Positions 1 through 7,360 are shown, counted from the first letter of the stretch. The stretch is DNA of 9,059 nucleotides from Acidobacteriota bacterium (GCA_020201365.1 JAIVGV010000052.1:1-9059), one strand, 5' to 3'. Numbers and translations: made by a program. Notes: generated by a model not told the origin, from the sequence alone.

Positions 1-573
1 GTCCACACGCGGACGCGCGTCGTGCGCGTCGCCGAAGACGGCTTCACGTTCGAGCACGACGGCGCGCGGGAGGAGATTAAGTGCGCTGGCGTCGTCTGGA
101 CGGCGGGAGTGAGGGTGAACCCGCTCATCGAGAGACTGAACGTCGAGAAGGATCGGCGCGGGCTCATCAATGTTGAGCCGACGCTTCAGGCGCGAGGGCG
201 CGAAGGCGTGTTTGCCATCGGCGACCTCGCCGCCGCGCGCGACGTCCCGCCCGCACTCGCGGGCACGGCGCAGCTCGCCTATCAAGAGTCCGGACTCGTC
301 GGCAAGAACGTCCGCGCCTACCTCGAAGGCAAGCCGCTTCAGACGAAGCAGTTCGTCGAACTCGGCGAAGCCATGAGCCTGGGGACGGAGAACGCGGCGG
401 TGCTGGTGAGCGGCAAGGTCGTCAGCGGCGCGTTGGCGCGTCGCGCGCGATTCGCACTCTACACGCAGCGGCTGCCGACGTGGCAGCACCGGTTGAGAGT
501 CGGCGCGAGCTGGTTCTTCGGCGGCACGACGCCGCGCCCGCTCAGTCTCGACAGAGACGAAGACGTGATCTGA
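1..573 (+). CDS. ndh: Type II NADH:quinone oxidoreductase (NDH-2), C-terminal part
   Basis: The frame is open from the first base, so this is the 3' part of a gene that starts outside the window; 190 codons remain of a family usually about 400-450 residues long. NDH-2 is a single-subunit flavoprotein on the inner face of the membrane that passes electrons from NADH to quinone without pumping protons. Seen here: a VWTAG segment near 106-117, the second FAD-binding motif VFAIGD at 208-225, and AQLAYQ at 268-285, which matches the AQxAxQ quinone/NADH-site motif of NDH-2. The C-terminus is basic and amphipathic and includes a WFFGG stretch, as expected for the helix that attaches NDH-2 to the membrane. 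The N-terminal Rossmann motif and most of the NADH domain are not in view. A related FAD-dependent disulfide-type reductase is possible, but the AQxAxQ motif and the C-terminus favour NDH-2. Confidence 0.88.
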   Translation, partial: VHTRTRVVRVAEDGFTFEHDGAREEIKCAGVVWTAGVRVNPLIERLNVEKDRRGLINVEPTLQARGREGVFAIGDLAAARDVPPALAGTAQLAYQESGLVGKNVRAYLEGKPLQTKQFVELGEAMSLGTENAAVLVSGKVVSGALARRARFALYTQRLPTWQHRLRVGASWFFGGTTPRPLSLDRDEDVI

Positions 574-609
574 CGGCGCGCGAGCAATCAGGGGCTTGAG
601 ATTCGAGAG

Positions 610-873
610 ATGGCGAGAGGTTGGGGCAAGGACGCGGAGGACGTGGAGCAGGAGGCGGAGGAGCGCGCGCGCGCGCGCGCCGCGCCCAAGCTCGACGACT
701 CGCCCGAAGCGCGAGCCCGGCGCGAGCGCGCCGAGACGTTACGACTCTCACGCTCGCGCACGCTCGAACAACTCGAACGCTCCACCAACCGCGCGCACCG
801 CGAGATGCTGCGACGATCCCTGCGCGCGCTCGAAGCCGAATTGGAGACTCTGGACGACGGCGACGCGGAATGA
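610..873 (+). CDS. Small charged helical protein of unknown function
   Basis: This is an 87-residue ORF that begins 36 bp after the NDH-2 stop on the same strand, so the two may be co-transcribed. I do not recognise the family. The protein is almost entirely Glu, Arg, Ala and Leu, with no membrane segment, no signal peptide and no cysteine. Residues about 11-35 and 40-82 look like long amphipathic or coiled-coil helices; the first ends in an Arg-Ala repeat encoded by an alternating GC run. ATG at 610 is the only usable start, because the frame is closed by the NDH-2 stop at 571 and has no ATG, GTG or TTG in between. The ribosome-binding signal is weak: a GAGAG directly abuts the ATG and an AGGGG lies 15 bases upstream. 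The hairpin at 892 follows closely, which suits the end of a transcription unit. It could be a false ORF in GC-rich DNA, but its position argues for a real gene. Confidence 0.6.
   Translation: MARGWGKDAEDVEQEAEERARARAAPKLDDSPEARARRERAETLRLSRSRTLEQLERSTNRAHREMLRRSLRALEAELETLDDGDAE
663..680. repeat. Alternating (GC)9 run inside the small charged ORF
   Basis: Eighteen bases of strict GC alternation are followed by further CG-rich sequence. Such runs favour left-handed (Z) DNA and are prone to slippage. In frame it encodes an Arg-Ala repeat in the hypothetical protein at 610-873. An unequal copy number would shift the frame. Confidence 0.75.
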
Positions 874-891
874 TCTTTCGCGGGTTAAAGA

Positions 892-929
892 CGGCGGGCG
901 CGATCAGCTCCGACTGATCGCGCCCGCCG
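892..929 (-). terminator. Hairpin terminator between convergent genes
   Basis: There is a perfect 16-bp stem (892-907 with 914-929) around a 6-base loop, between the + strand hypothetical ending at 873 and the - strand peptidase gene ending at 957. Read on the - strand the stem is followed by TCTTTAA, a short U-rich tail, so it should terminate the peptidase transcript. On the + strand no T-run follows the stem, so termination of the ndh-side transcript there would rest on the stem alone or on Rho. Confidence 0.72.
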
Positions 930-956
930 CCTATGTCCCTCGCGGTCAGCCCGCCG

Positions 957-3900
957 TCACTTCTGGTTGAGGTTGGGCGGCGCGGGGGCGGTGATGTGCT
1001 TGGGCGGGTTGCGCCTGAGTTCGTCCATCAGCCACTTGATCGCGGCTTCGAGCGCCGGGTCTTCGCCGCGGGCGAGCAGTTCGGGTCGGTCAACGACTTC
1101 GACGTCCGGATCAACGCCGACTCCCTCGACCGCCCAGTTGCCGTTCACGTCAATGAAGCGGAAGGCGGGCGTGCTCAGAGAGCCGCCGTCGGCGAGCGAC
1201 GGGTTGCCGGAGAGTCCGATGAGCCCGCCCCACGTCGTCGTGCCGAAGATGCGCCCGAGCCCGCGCTCGCGGAAATAGTAGGGGAAGGCGTCGCCGCCCG
1301 ATCCGGCGTAGCCGTTGGTGAGCATCGCCTTCGGCCCGACGTGCGCGAAGGTGGGCGTCGAGTAAACGTCGCCGATGCGGCGCGTCCAGTAGCTGACGGG
1401 CTTGCGGTCGAGCAGCTCGATCATGCGGTCGGGGATGAAGCCGCCGCCGTTGTAGCGGTCGTCTATGACGAGCGCGTCCTTGTTGTACTGCGGGTAGAAG
1501 CCCTTGAACAGCTCTCGATTCCCTTCGACCGCCGTGTTCGGCGCGTGGATGTAGCCGACGCGACCGCCGGAGAGACGTTCGACCAGCGCGCGGCGCGACT
1601 GCACCCAGTCGAGGTATCTCAGATTAACTTCGCTGCGAACCGTGAGCACGCGCTCGTCGTGCGCGCCCGCCGCGGTCGGCTGAGAGTTGAGCGTGAGCAG
1701 GACGGAGCGGTTCGCCTTGCCTTGCAGCAGCTCGTAAAAGTTCTTCACCGTGTTCGTCGGGCGGCCGTCAACCGCGATGATGAACTCGCCGACTTTGGCG
1801 TGGACGCCCGGCTCGGTGAGCGGCGAGCGCGCGCTCTCCTGCCAGTTCTCGCCCGGGAAGACGTGCGCGATCTTGAAGTAGCCGGAAGGGTCTGCGACGA
1901 CTTCCGCGCCGAGCAGCCCGCCGTCGTGGCGCGCGACGGGCGGCGCGTCCGAGCCCCGATCGACGTAGATGTGACCAGCCATCAGCTCGCTCCCCATCTC
2001 CGTCAAGACGAAGTTCAAGTCCTCGCGGTTGGCGACGTAGGGGACGAGCGCGCCGTACTTGTCGCCTACCGCCTTCCAGTCCATGCCGTGCATGTTCGGG
2101 TCGTAGAACCAGTCGCGCATGATGCGCCAGGCGTCCGTGTACTCCTCAGCCCACTCCTTCCTGGGATCGATCTTCATCGTCATGCCGTCGAGCTTCAGCA
2201 GACCCTGCTCCGCCTTCTGCCCCGGCGCGATGGGCGCGGTGCCGAACTGGTCGCGCGCCTGGAAGACGACGTGCTTCATGTCGGCGGAGATGTCGTAGTC
2301 GCCGATGCCTTCGATGATCGGCTGCTCGGCTTTCGCGTCAATGTTGTAGAGCGCGAGCCTGCCGGGGCCAGACAGGTAGAGCACGCCGTCGGGGGTCGCG
2401 GCGAGGTGGCGGTAGTTCGCGTCCGGCCCGGGAATCGCGCGGACGCGGCTCTCGAAGCCCGCGAAATCAATCCTGACCGAGACGGGCGCGGGCGACTGCG
2501 ACTGGCGCGCGCCCGGCGGCGGCGACTGCCCTTCCGCCGGCGCAGTCATCTGCGCGGGCGTCGGCGACGCGGACGCTTCCTGCTGCGGCGTCGGCGTGGC
2601 GTTCGCGCCCGGCGGCGTCTGCGGCTTCGCGCCCTGCGAGGGTGGCTGCTGCGCGGGGTTGGGTGGTGGCGTCAAGGGCTGCTCTTTCGTCCTGACGCGC
2701 TCCTCGTCGCTGGTGGGGAGGAAGAGCGGCGGCGCGTCCGCCGAGAGCAGTCCGACGTAAACGCGCGTCGGGTTGGTGTAGAGGTAGTTGAACTCGAACG
2801 CGCTGAACGTCAGATTAAAATCGCGGTTCGAGAGGAAGTACAGGTAGCGACCCTTCGGATCGAAGACGGGCTCGGTGTCGCTCGTCATGCCGCCGGTGAG
2901 CTTCTGCGTCTGACGGCTCGCGAGCGAATAGACCCAGATTTCGGAGAACTGGTTGTCGCCGTTCTTCGTGTACGCGATCCAGCGGCTGTCGGGAGCCCAA
3001 CTGTAATAGGTGATGTCGTTGTGCCTGCCGCGATCCACGTCGGTCGTCTGACCCGTCGCGACGTTGACGACGCGCAGGCGCTCTCGCTTGTCGCCGTAGG
3101 CGATCATCGTCGAGTCGGGCGACCAGACGGGCGCGAAGCGCCAGACGTCGCCGTCCGTCGTCACGCGCCGCTCCGCGCCCGCGCCATCCGAAGGCTTCAC
3201 GTAAATCTCGTACTCGCCGGAGCGATCACTCAAGTAAGCGACCCAGCGACCGTCGGGCGACCACGCGGGCGCGAGTTCGCGGACGCCCTGCGAGTCCGTC
3301 AGATTCCTGACCTCGCCCTCTTTGGCGGGCGCGGTGAACACGTCGCCGCGCGCGCCGAACAGCGCGCGCGCGCCGCTCGGCGAGATGGCGAACGTTTCGA
3401 CGTTGTCCTTCACGTTGCGGAAGTACGGCACGGCGTCGGCGAAGTCGCCGTACACACGGATCGGCACGCGCTCGGTCTTCCCCGACTTCGCGTCGAGGCG
3501 ATAGACGTAGCCGCCGCACTCGTACACCAGCTCGTCGCCCGCGCCCGAAAGCCACAGCGCGTCGTAGTCCGAGTGGTTCGTGATCTTCTTCGTCTGCTTC
3601 GTGCGCGTGTTGTAGGCGAAGACGTTCATCGTCCAGTCGCGATCGGACAGGTAGTAGATCGTGTCGCCCAACCAGACGGGCACCATGTCCTGCGCGCGCG
3701 TGTTCGTGATCTGCTCCGAAGTGTTGTTTTTAAGATCGTAAATCCACACGTCCGGCGACTGACCGCCGCGGTAGCGCTTCCAGCCGCGGAACTCGTTCGA
3801 GATCGGCGTGAACGCGACGCGCTCGCCGTCCGCCGCGTAGCTCAAGCCGCCCGACTGCGTGATCGCCATCGGCTGCTCCATGCCGCCGTCCACCGAGACG

Positions 3901-4361
3901 AGGTACGGCTGCCCGAGCCGGTCGCTCATCGCGACGCGGTCGGCGCGGAAGACTACGTTCCTGCCGTCGGGCGTCCAGCCCAGCACGCGGTTGTCCCAGC
4001 CGCCGCGCGGCGGCAAGCCCGACACCTCGTTGTGGAAAGTGAGCTGGCGCGGCTCGCCGCCGTCCGTCGGGATGACGTAAATCTGCCGCGTGCCGTCGTA
4101 CTCGCCCGAGAAGGCGATCCAGCGACCGTCCGGCGAGAATTTCGGGAACAGCTCTACGCCCGGGTGCGACGTGAGCCGACGCGCCGTCCCGCCCGACGCG
4201 GGCACTGTCCAGATGTCGCCCGCATAGACGAACGCGATCATGTTCCCGTTGATGTCCGGGAAGCGCAGCAGGCGCGTCAGGTCGTCCGCGCGGGAAGTTT
4301 GTGCCGGGGCGACGACGGCGCAGAGGCAGAGGGCGACGACGAGCAAGAGAGGGCGGAACAT
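957..4361 (-). CDS. Exported tricorn-like S41 family peptidase (beta-propellers + PDZ + protease core)
   Basis: At 1134 residues it has the full tricorn architecture. Residues 1-20 form a signal peptide with a likely APA|Q cleavage site, so it acts outside the cytoplasm, unlike archaeal tricorn. Residues about 30-700 carry PD40-type propeller blades (SPDGRWIAF at 76-84, SPDGRWVAY at 368-376, APDSRWIAY at 456-464). A Pro/Gln/Ala-rich linker at about 562-627 interrupts the second propeller. The C1 domain is about 727-805, PDZ about 812-895 and C2 about 910-1110. By motif and spacing against Thermoplasma tricorn, as I remember it, the catalytic residues are His797 (AGHIYV), Ser1021 (GYAGSGGD) and Glu1079 (WAVEG), with the oxyanion glycine in NGGG at 971-974. 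The residue before the histidine, Ser745 in tricorn, is Gly796 here. An AAGGAG Shine-Dalgarno (4371-4376) lies 9 bases before the ATG. It probably trims peptides in the periplasm; the substrate is unknown. The gene starts 138 bp after the preceding ORF, so it may have its own promoter, though I saw no clear one. Confidence 0.93.
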   Translation of the reverse strand: MFRPLLLVVALCLCAVVAPAQTSRADDLTRLLRFPDINGNMIAFVYAGDIWTVPASGGTARRLTSHPGVELFPKFSPDGRWIAFSGEYDGTRQIYVIPTDGGEPRQLTFHNEVSGLPPRGGWDNRVLGWTPDGRNVVFRADRVAMSDRLGQPYLVSVDGGMEQPMAITQSGGLSYAADGERVAFTPISNEFRGWKRYRGGQSPDVWIYDLKNNTSEQITNTRAQDMVPVWLGDTIYYLSDRDWTMNVFAYNTRTKQTKKITNHSDYDALWLSGAGDELVYECGGYVYRLDAKSGKTERVPIRVYGDFADAVPYFRNVKDNVETFAISPSGARALFGARGDVFTAPAKEGEVRNLTDSQGVRELAPAWSPDGRWVAYLSDRSGEYEIYVKPSDGAGAERRVTTDGDVWRFAPVWSPDSTMIAYGDKRERLRVVNVATGQTTDVDRGRHNDITYYSWAPDSRWIAYTKNGDNQFSEIWVYSLASRQTQKLTGGMTSDTEPVFDPKGRYLYFLSNRDFNLTFSAFEFNYLYTNPTRVYVGLLSADAPPLFLPTSDEERVRTKEQPLTPPPNPAQQPPSQGAKPQTPPGANATPTPQQEASASPTPAQMTAPAEGQSPPPGARQSQSPAPVSVRIDFAGFESRVRAIPGPDANYRHLAATPDGVLYLSGPGRLALYNIDAKAEQPIIEGIGDYDISADMKHVVFQARDQFGTAPIAPGQKAEQGLLKLDGMTMKIDPRKEWAEEYTDAWRIMRDWFYDPNMHGMDWKAVGDKYGALVPYVANREDLNFVLTEMGSELMAGHIYVDRGSDAPPVARHDGGLLGAEVVADPSGYFKIAHVFPGENWQESARSPLTEPGVHAKVGEFIIAVDGRPTNTVKNFYELLQGKANRSVLLTLNSQPTAAGAHDERVLTVRSEVNLRYLDWVQSRRALVERLSGGRVGYIHAPNTAVEGNRELFKGFYPQYNKDALVIDDRYNGGGFIPDRMIELLDRKPVSYWTRRIGDVYSTPTFAHVGPKAMLTNGYAGSGGDAFPYYFRERGLGRIFGTTTWGGLIGLSGNPSLADGGSLSTPAFRFIDVNGNWAVEGVGVDPDVEVVDRPELLARGEDPALEAAIKWLMDELRRNPPKHITAPAPPNLNQK

Positions 4362-4499
4362 TCTTTTCGACTCCTTATGGGCAAGAGCGGGATACTTCGT
4401 CAGGTGTGGCTTCTTACGTCGCGGCGTGAGGTTTAGTTTCCACTCCTGCGGTCTCCCCGCCGCGCGCTTCGCGTTAACGGAGATTCCGATCCGTCGTGA

Positions 4500-4685
4500 T
4501 CATTCCTCGTCGGCTTCGTCCTGCACGCCGGTCATGGGCGCGGTGTCGAGGATCGTGCTCAAGCCTTCGTTCTCCTCGGCGGCGGTCGGCGCGTCCGGCT
4601 CGGCGACGTCGCCGCCGCGCTCTGCGTCGCGCGGACGACCGGCGCGCTCACCCTCGCGGTTCGTTTGATTTGAGTCCGTCGGCAT
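4500..4685 (-). CDS. Small acidic protein of unknown function downstream of dusB
   Basis: This 61-residue ORF begins 13 bp after the dusB stop on the same strand. A GGGGGAAG purine stretch sits a few bases before its ATG, at the right distance for a ribosome-binding site. The protein is hydrophilic and acidic, especially at the C-terminus (QDEADEE), with an Arg/Glu/Asp-rich first half, no cysteine, no membrane segment and no domain I recognise; it is probably disordered. The only less polar stretch is around GLSTILDTAPM (residues 41-51), which could be a short binding helix. Spacing behind dusB suggests translation from the dusB mRNA. It may be a chance ORF, since charged frames are common in GC-rich DNA, but the good ribosome-binding site and close linkage favour a gene. 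Confidence 0.5.
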   Translation of the reverse strand: MPTDSNQTNREGERAGRPRDAERGGDVAEPDAPTAAEENEGLSTILDTAPMTGVQDEADEE

Positions 4686-4698
4686 CGCTTCCCCCGCC

Positions 4699-5763
4699 TC
4701 ACGCTTCGACCGCCGCGGCTTCGCACGAGTCGAGCGCGGGCGCTTCCTCTGGCTCGCCCGCGCCGCCCTCGCCGACGTAGGTTCGCCCCGATGCGACCGT
4801 CTCGAAGTACTCCTCGATGCGATCTAAGACTTCCGTCACGGAGTGCGAGTGGTAGATGACTTGGCGGAAGCGCGCGCCGCCCGGCAAGCCCCGCGTGAAC
4901 TGCCCGGCGAGTTGCTTCATGCGACCGACGGCGGCGAACTCCGGCATGTCGGCGCGCAGCAGCTCGAAGTATTCGAGGAGCACGGCGCGCTTGTCGGCGA
5001 GCGTCGGATCATACGGCTCTTTGCCTTCGACGATCTCGGCGATCTGCCGAAAGATCCACGGGTTCGCCATCGCGCCGCGACCGATCAGAACGCCGTCGCA
5101 TCCGGTCTCGCGCCAGCGCGCGAAGGCTTCCGCGGGCGTCGTCACGTCGCCGCTCCCCGAGACGGGGACGCGCACGACCTCCTTGATCTGTCTGACCAAA
5201 TCCCAGTTCGCGCGCCCCTTATAGCCCTGCTCTTTGGTGCGGCCGTGGAGCGCGATGTGCTCGACGCCGCACTGTTCGGCGAGCTTGGCGGTCTCGACCG
5301 CGTTGATGTTGTTATCGTAATAGCCCGCGCGGATTTTGATCGTCAGCGGGATCGTGATCGCGCGCCTGATCTCTTTGAGGATCGTTTCGAGCCGCGCGTG
5401 GTCGCGCAGCAGTCCCGATCCGCCGCCGTGCCTGACGACCTTCGGCGCGGGGCAGCCGCAGTTCACGTCGAGGATGTCCGCGCCGACCTCCTCAGCCATC
5501 TCCGCCGCCATCCTCATCCGTTCGGGCTGACCGCCGAAGATTTGGACGGCGAACGGGCGCTCGTACTCGAAGAAGCGCATCTGCCGTTTCGACTTCGGGT
5601 TGTTGCGCGTCAAGCCCTCGACCGAAATAAATTCCGAGACCGTGAGACCGATCCCGCCGCGCCGCTTCAGGAGCGCGCGGAACGGCACGTCCGTCACGCC
5701 CGCCATCGGCGAGAGCACGAGCGGCGGCGAGATCAGGACGTCGCGAATCTTGAAAGGCTTCAT
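4699..5763 (-). CDS. dusB: tRNA-dihydrouridine synthase, DusB type
   Basis: This is a 354-residue FMN enzyme that reduces specific uridines in the tRNA D-loop to dihydrouridine using NAD(P)H. The TIM-barrel signatures are in order: LSPMAGVTDVPFR at 17-29 (FMN site), the NCGCP motif at 101-105 whose Cys104 is the expected general acid, HGRT at 173-176, the phosphate-binding GSGDV at 203-207, and GVLIGRGAMANPW at 224-236. The helical tRNA-binding domain follows to about residue 325. The usual GNGD is GSGD here, a mild change. The last 25 or so residues (rich in Gly, Glu and Ala, with one Cys) extend past the normal family end and look disordered. ATG at 5763 fits the conserved N-terminus; the upstream ribosome-binding site is weak. 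The gene is transcribed divergently from the membrane pair at 5893 and is followed by the acidic ORF at 4685. DusB is preferred over DusA or DusC on the motif set and the length. Confidence 0.95.
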   Translation of the reverse strand: MKPFKIRDVLISPPLVLSPMAGVTDVPFRALLKRRGGIGLTVSEFISVEGLTRNNPKSKRQMRFFEYERPFAVQIFGGQPERMRMAAEMAEEVGADILDVNCGCPAPKVVRHGGGSGLLRDHARLETILKEIRRAITIPLTIKIRAGYYDNNINAVETAKLAEQCGVEHIALHGRTKEQGYKGRANWDLVRQIKEVVRVPVSGSGDVTTPAEAFARWRETGCDGVLIGRGAMANPWIFRQIAEIVEGKEPYDPTLADKRAVLLEYFELLRADMPEFAAVGRMKQLAGQFTRGLPGGARFRQVIYHSHSVTEVLDRIEEYFETVASGRTYVGEGGAGEPEEAPALDSCEAAAVEA

Positions 5764-5892
5764 GGGTAATCTGCCCGTCGTCCGCAGTCAGTCGTCGGTC
5801 GTTTGTGCCCGGTCGCGAATTAGCCGACAATGCGAACGCCACAAGCCGCAAAGCGAGAGCCCCGACGACGGACGACGGACGGATTATAACAA
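5764..5892. promoter_or_regulatory. Divergent intergenic region with tandem and inverted GACGACGG repeats
   Basis: These 129 bases separate dusB (-) from the membrane pair (+), so both promoters should lie here or overlap the genes. On the + strand a 7-base unit GACGACG is repeated in tandem at 5864-5877 and followed by GACGGA. A 10-bp inverted repeat joins 5775-5784 (CCGTCGTCCG) with 5869-5878. A short AT-rich stretch, ATTATAACAA (5883-5892), ends at the ATG of the + strand gene; its TATAAC is too close to the start codon for a normal -10 element with a leader. I could not find a convincing -35/-10 pair on either strand. Confidence 0.4.
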
Positions 5893-6396
5893 ATGCGCCG
5901 CGAGAGTCTCATCCCCACGGTCGGCATCGCGTGGACACTTCTTTACGCCGCGCTCGTCGTCTGGCTCTACGCGACCGCGCCGCGCACGCTCGAAGAGCTT
6001 CGCACGCAGGCGAGCACGGCGGTCGGGACTTACGCGGTTGACGAGGCGCGCTTCCAGTCGGCGCGGGAGCTGTTCCGGCGGGAGCAGTACCGCGCGGCGC
6101 GCGAAGAGTGGCTGCGAGCCGACCCCGCGCGGCGCGACGCGCGCACGCAGTTCTACATCGCCTACGCCTTCTACCGGGAGGGGTGGGGGCGCGTTTACAG
6201 CGACGACGCGCTGTTCCGCCAGGGCGTCGAGGCGGTTGACCTCGCGCTCGAGCTGTCGCCCGACGGCGCGCTCACCGTTGACGATCCGGACCTGCGCATC
6301 CACTCCGCCGCCGAGCTCAAGGCGGAACTCGAACAGGGCACGGAGACGACGTGGGGCGATTTTAATCCGGCGAAAATTTTCCGCGAGAGGAAATGA
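5893..6396 (+). CDS. Membrane-anchored TPR-like protein, function unknown
   Basis: The protein has 167 residues. Residues about 8-28 form one hydrophobic helix after a short MRRE start, reading as an uncleaved N-terminal anchor, so the rest could face the periplasm or the cytoplasm depending on orientation. Residues about 52-125 look like tetratricopeptide-type helical pairs: FQSARELFRREQYRAAREEW and a second segment with AYAFYREGWG followed by VDLALELSP. The C-terminal part is acidic and ends in a basic FRERK. The gene overlaps the next by ATGA (6393-6396), so translation of the two is probably coupled and the products may act together at the membrane. The upstream ribosome-binding site is poor (ACGGA). 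No enzymatic motif is visible. TPR-type folds usually mediate protein contacts, so a scaffold or adaptor role for the partner membrane protein is a reasonable inference, not a demonstrated one. Confidence 0.82.
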   Translation: MRRESLIPTVGIAWTLLYAALVVWLYATAPRTLEELRTQASTAVGTYAVDEARFQSARELFRREQYRAAREEWLRADPARRDARTQFYIAYAFYREGWGRVYSDDALFRQGVEAVDLALELSPDGALTVDDPDLRIHSAAELKAELEQGTETTWGDFNPAKIFRERK

Positions 6397-7280
6397 GGAA
6401 GAGGCGCGAGACTGCCGGGCACGAGACGCGCGCGCGCGGCGACGCGGGTCGCGGCGAAGCTGGTCGCGCGGCTGCTCGCCGCGCGACGAACCGGCTGCTC
6501 ACAGCCCACCTGCTGCTGCCGACGATCTTCCTGACGGTCGCGCTCGCGGGCGGGGTGCGCGTCGAGGGCGAGACGCGCGCGCTCGTCTTCGTCGCGCCGC
6601 CGCTCGTCGCGCTCGTCCTCGCCGTCTTATTGCTCGCGCTCTTCGCGCGCGGTCGCCTCGTCGCTCTCCCGCGCTGGCTCTCGCACGATCACGCGCCGCT
6701 GGCGAACGTCTCGCACGCGCTCACGCTCGTCGCGCTCTTCTTCGCGTCGGCGCAGGCGTTCAACAGCGTGCTCCCCGGAGCGGGGCTCTTCCGCTGGCTC
6801 TTCTCGTTCTTCTTCCTCTGGACGCTCTGGCAGAACCTGTTCGCCGCGACGGACGCGCGCCGCACGCTGCGCTCCGTCGTCGCGCTCTTCGGCACGGCGT
6901 TCGTCTTAACGCACCTCCTGCTCGCGAACCTCTACGCGCCCGAAGCCGGGTGGCTCAGGCGCGTCGCGGGCGCGCTCGTCGAGGGCGCGACGCAAGGCAG
7001 CCTCGGCGGGCAGACGACGGTCGCGCCCGCCACCGGCTACCTCTCTTTCTTCACGCTCGCGCTCTACGTCGTCGGCCTCGTCCTTCTCCCTTCCGCACCC
7101 GGCGGAGTAGCAGACGGTGCGCCGCGCGCCTCCGGCGTCGTCGAAGATTACAGGCGGCTGTCAGCCGGCGAGCGCGACGAGGCGCGCGCGGAAATCCTGC
7201 GCGCAGAGTTAAGGCGACTTGAAGCGGTGAGTTTGAAGGCGAGTGAAGAGTCGGAAACCTCACGCGACGACGACGGGTGA
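6393..7280 (+). CDS. Six-helix integral membrane protein, function unknown
   Basis: The protein has 295 residues. The first 34 are strongly basic (Arg, Gly, Ala), then six hydrophobic helices can be drawn at about 36-53, 63-84, 105-122, 131-152, 160-180 and 214-233. The tail from about 240 is polar, with a charged helix (RDEARAEILRAELRRLEAV, about 261-279) that could form a coiled coil. Conserved-looking polar residues near the membrane include SHDH at 97-100 and a second His in NVSH at 105-108, but I cannot tie them to a known metal or haem site. The positive N-terminus suggests it is cytoplasmic, and with six helices the C-tail would be too. The start overlaps the previous gene by ATGA and sits just after GAGAGG. 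I do not recognise the family. The 3' end is convergent with the mreB-like gene, with a hairpin between. Confidence 0.83.
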   Translation: MRKRRETAGHETRARGDAGRGEAGRAAARRATNRLLTAHLLLPTIFLTVALAGGVRVEGETRALVFVAPPLVALVLAVLLLALFARGRLVALPRWLSHDHAPLANVSHALTLVALFFASAQAFNSVLPGAGLFRWLFSFFFLWTLWQNLFAATDARRTLRSVVALFGTAFVLTHLLLANLYAPEAGWLRRVAGALVEGATQGSLGGQTTVAPATGYLSFFTLALYVVGLVLLPSAPGGVADGAPRASGVVEDYRRLSAGERDEARAEILRAELRRLEAVSLKASEESETSRDDDG

Positions 7281-7296
7281 CTCGTGAAAATGAGAA

Positions 7297-7336
7297 CGGG
7301 CGGCGGGGAAAACGCCGCCGTCTTCCCCGCCGCCCG
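7297..7336 (-). terminator. Hairpin terminator for the mreB-like gene
   Basis: A perfect 14-bp stem (7297-7310 with 7323-7336) encloses a 12-base loop, between the convergent membrane-protein gene and the mreB-like gene. On the - strand it is followed by TTCTCATTTT, a fair U-rich tail, so it should end the mreB-like transcript. On the + strand no T-run follows. A shorter competing hairpin (7299-7305 with 7313-7319, 7 bp) shares the left arm and could form on either transcript. Confidence 0.7.
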
Positions 7337-7360
7337 CCACTGCCTGACCCGCCGCAACTA

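Noticed and set aside
4359..4361. Possible lipoprotein signal (Cys12, Cys14) in the peptidase leader
   Set aside because: The residue before each cysteine is Leu, which does not fit a lipobox; an ordinary signal peptidase site (APA|Q) is a better fit.
933..4436. A 1167-codon open frame on the + strand opposite the peptidase gene
   Set aside because: Its translation is Arg/Val/Asp-rich without any recognisable motif, and it mirrors a clear tricorn-like gene. Long antisense frames are expected where GC-rich third positions remove stop codons.
4843..5769. A 308-codon + strand frame opposite dusB
   Set aside because: It is an antisense shadow of a gene with intact FMN and catalytic motifs.
5885..5890. 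TATAAC as a -10 box for the membrane pair
   Set aside because: It lies two bases before the ATG, so a transcript from it would start within or after the start codon, and no -35 was seen at the right distance.
5600..7222. A 540-codon + strand frame across dusB, the intergenic region and the membrane pair
   Set aside because: It is Arg/Ser-rich with no domains, crosses unrelated genes, and competes with frames that show clear membrane helices and an ATGA overlap.
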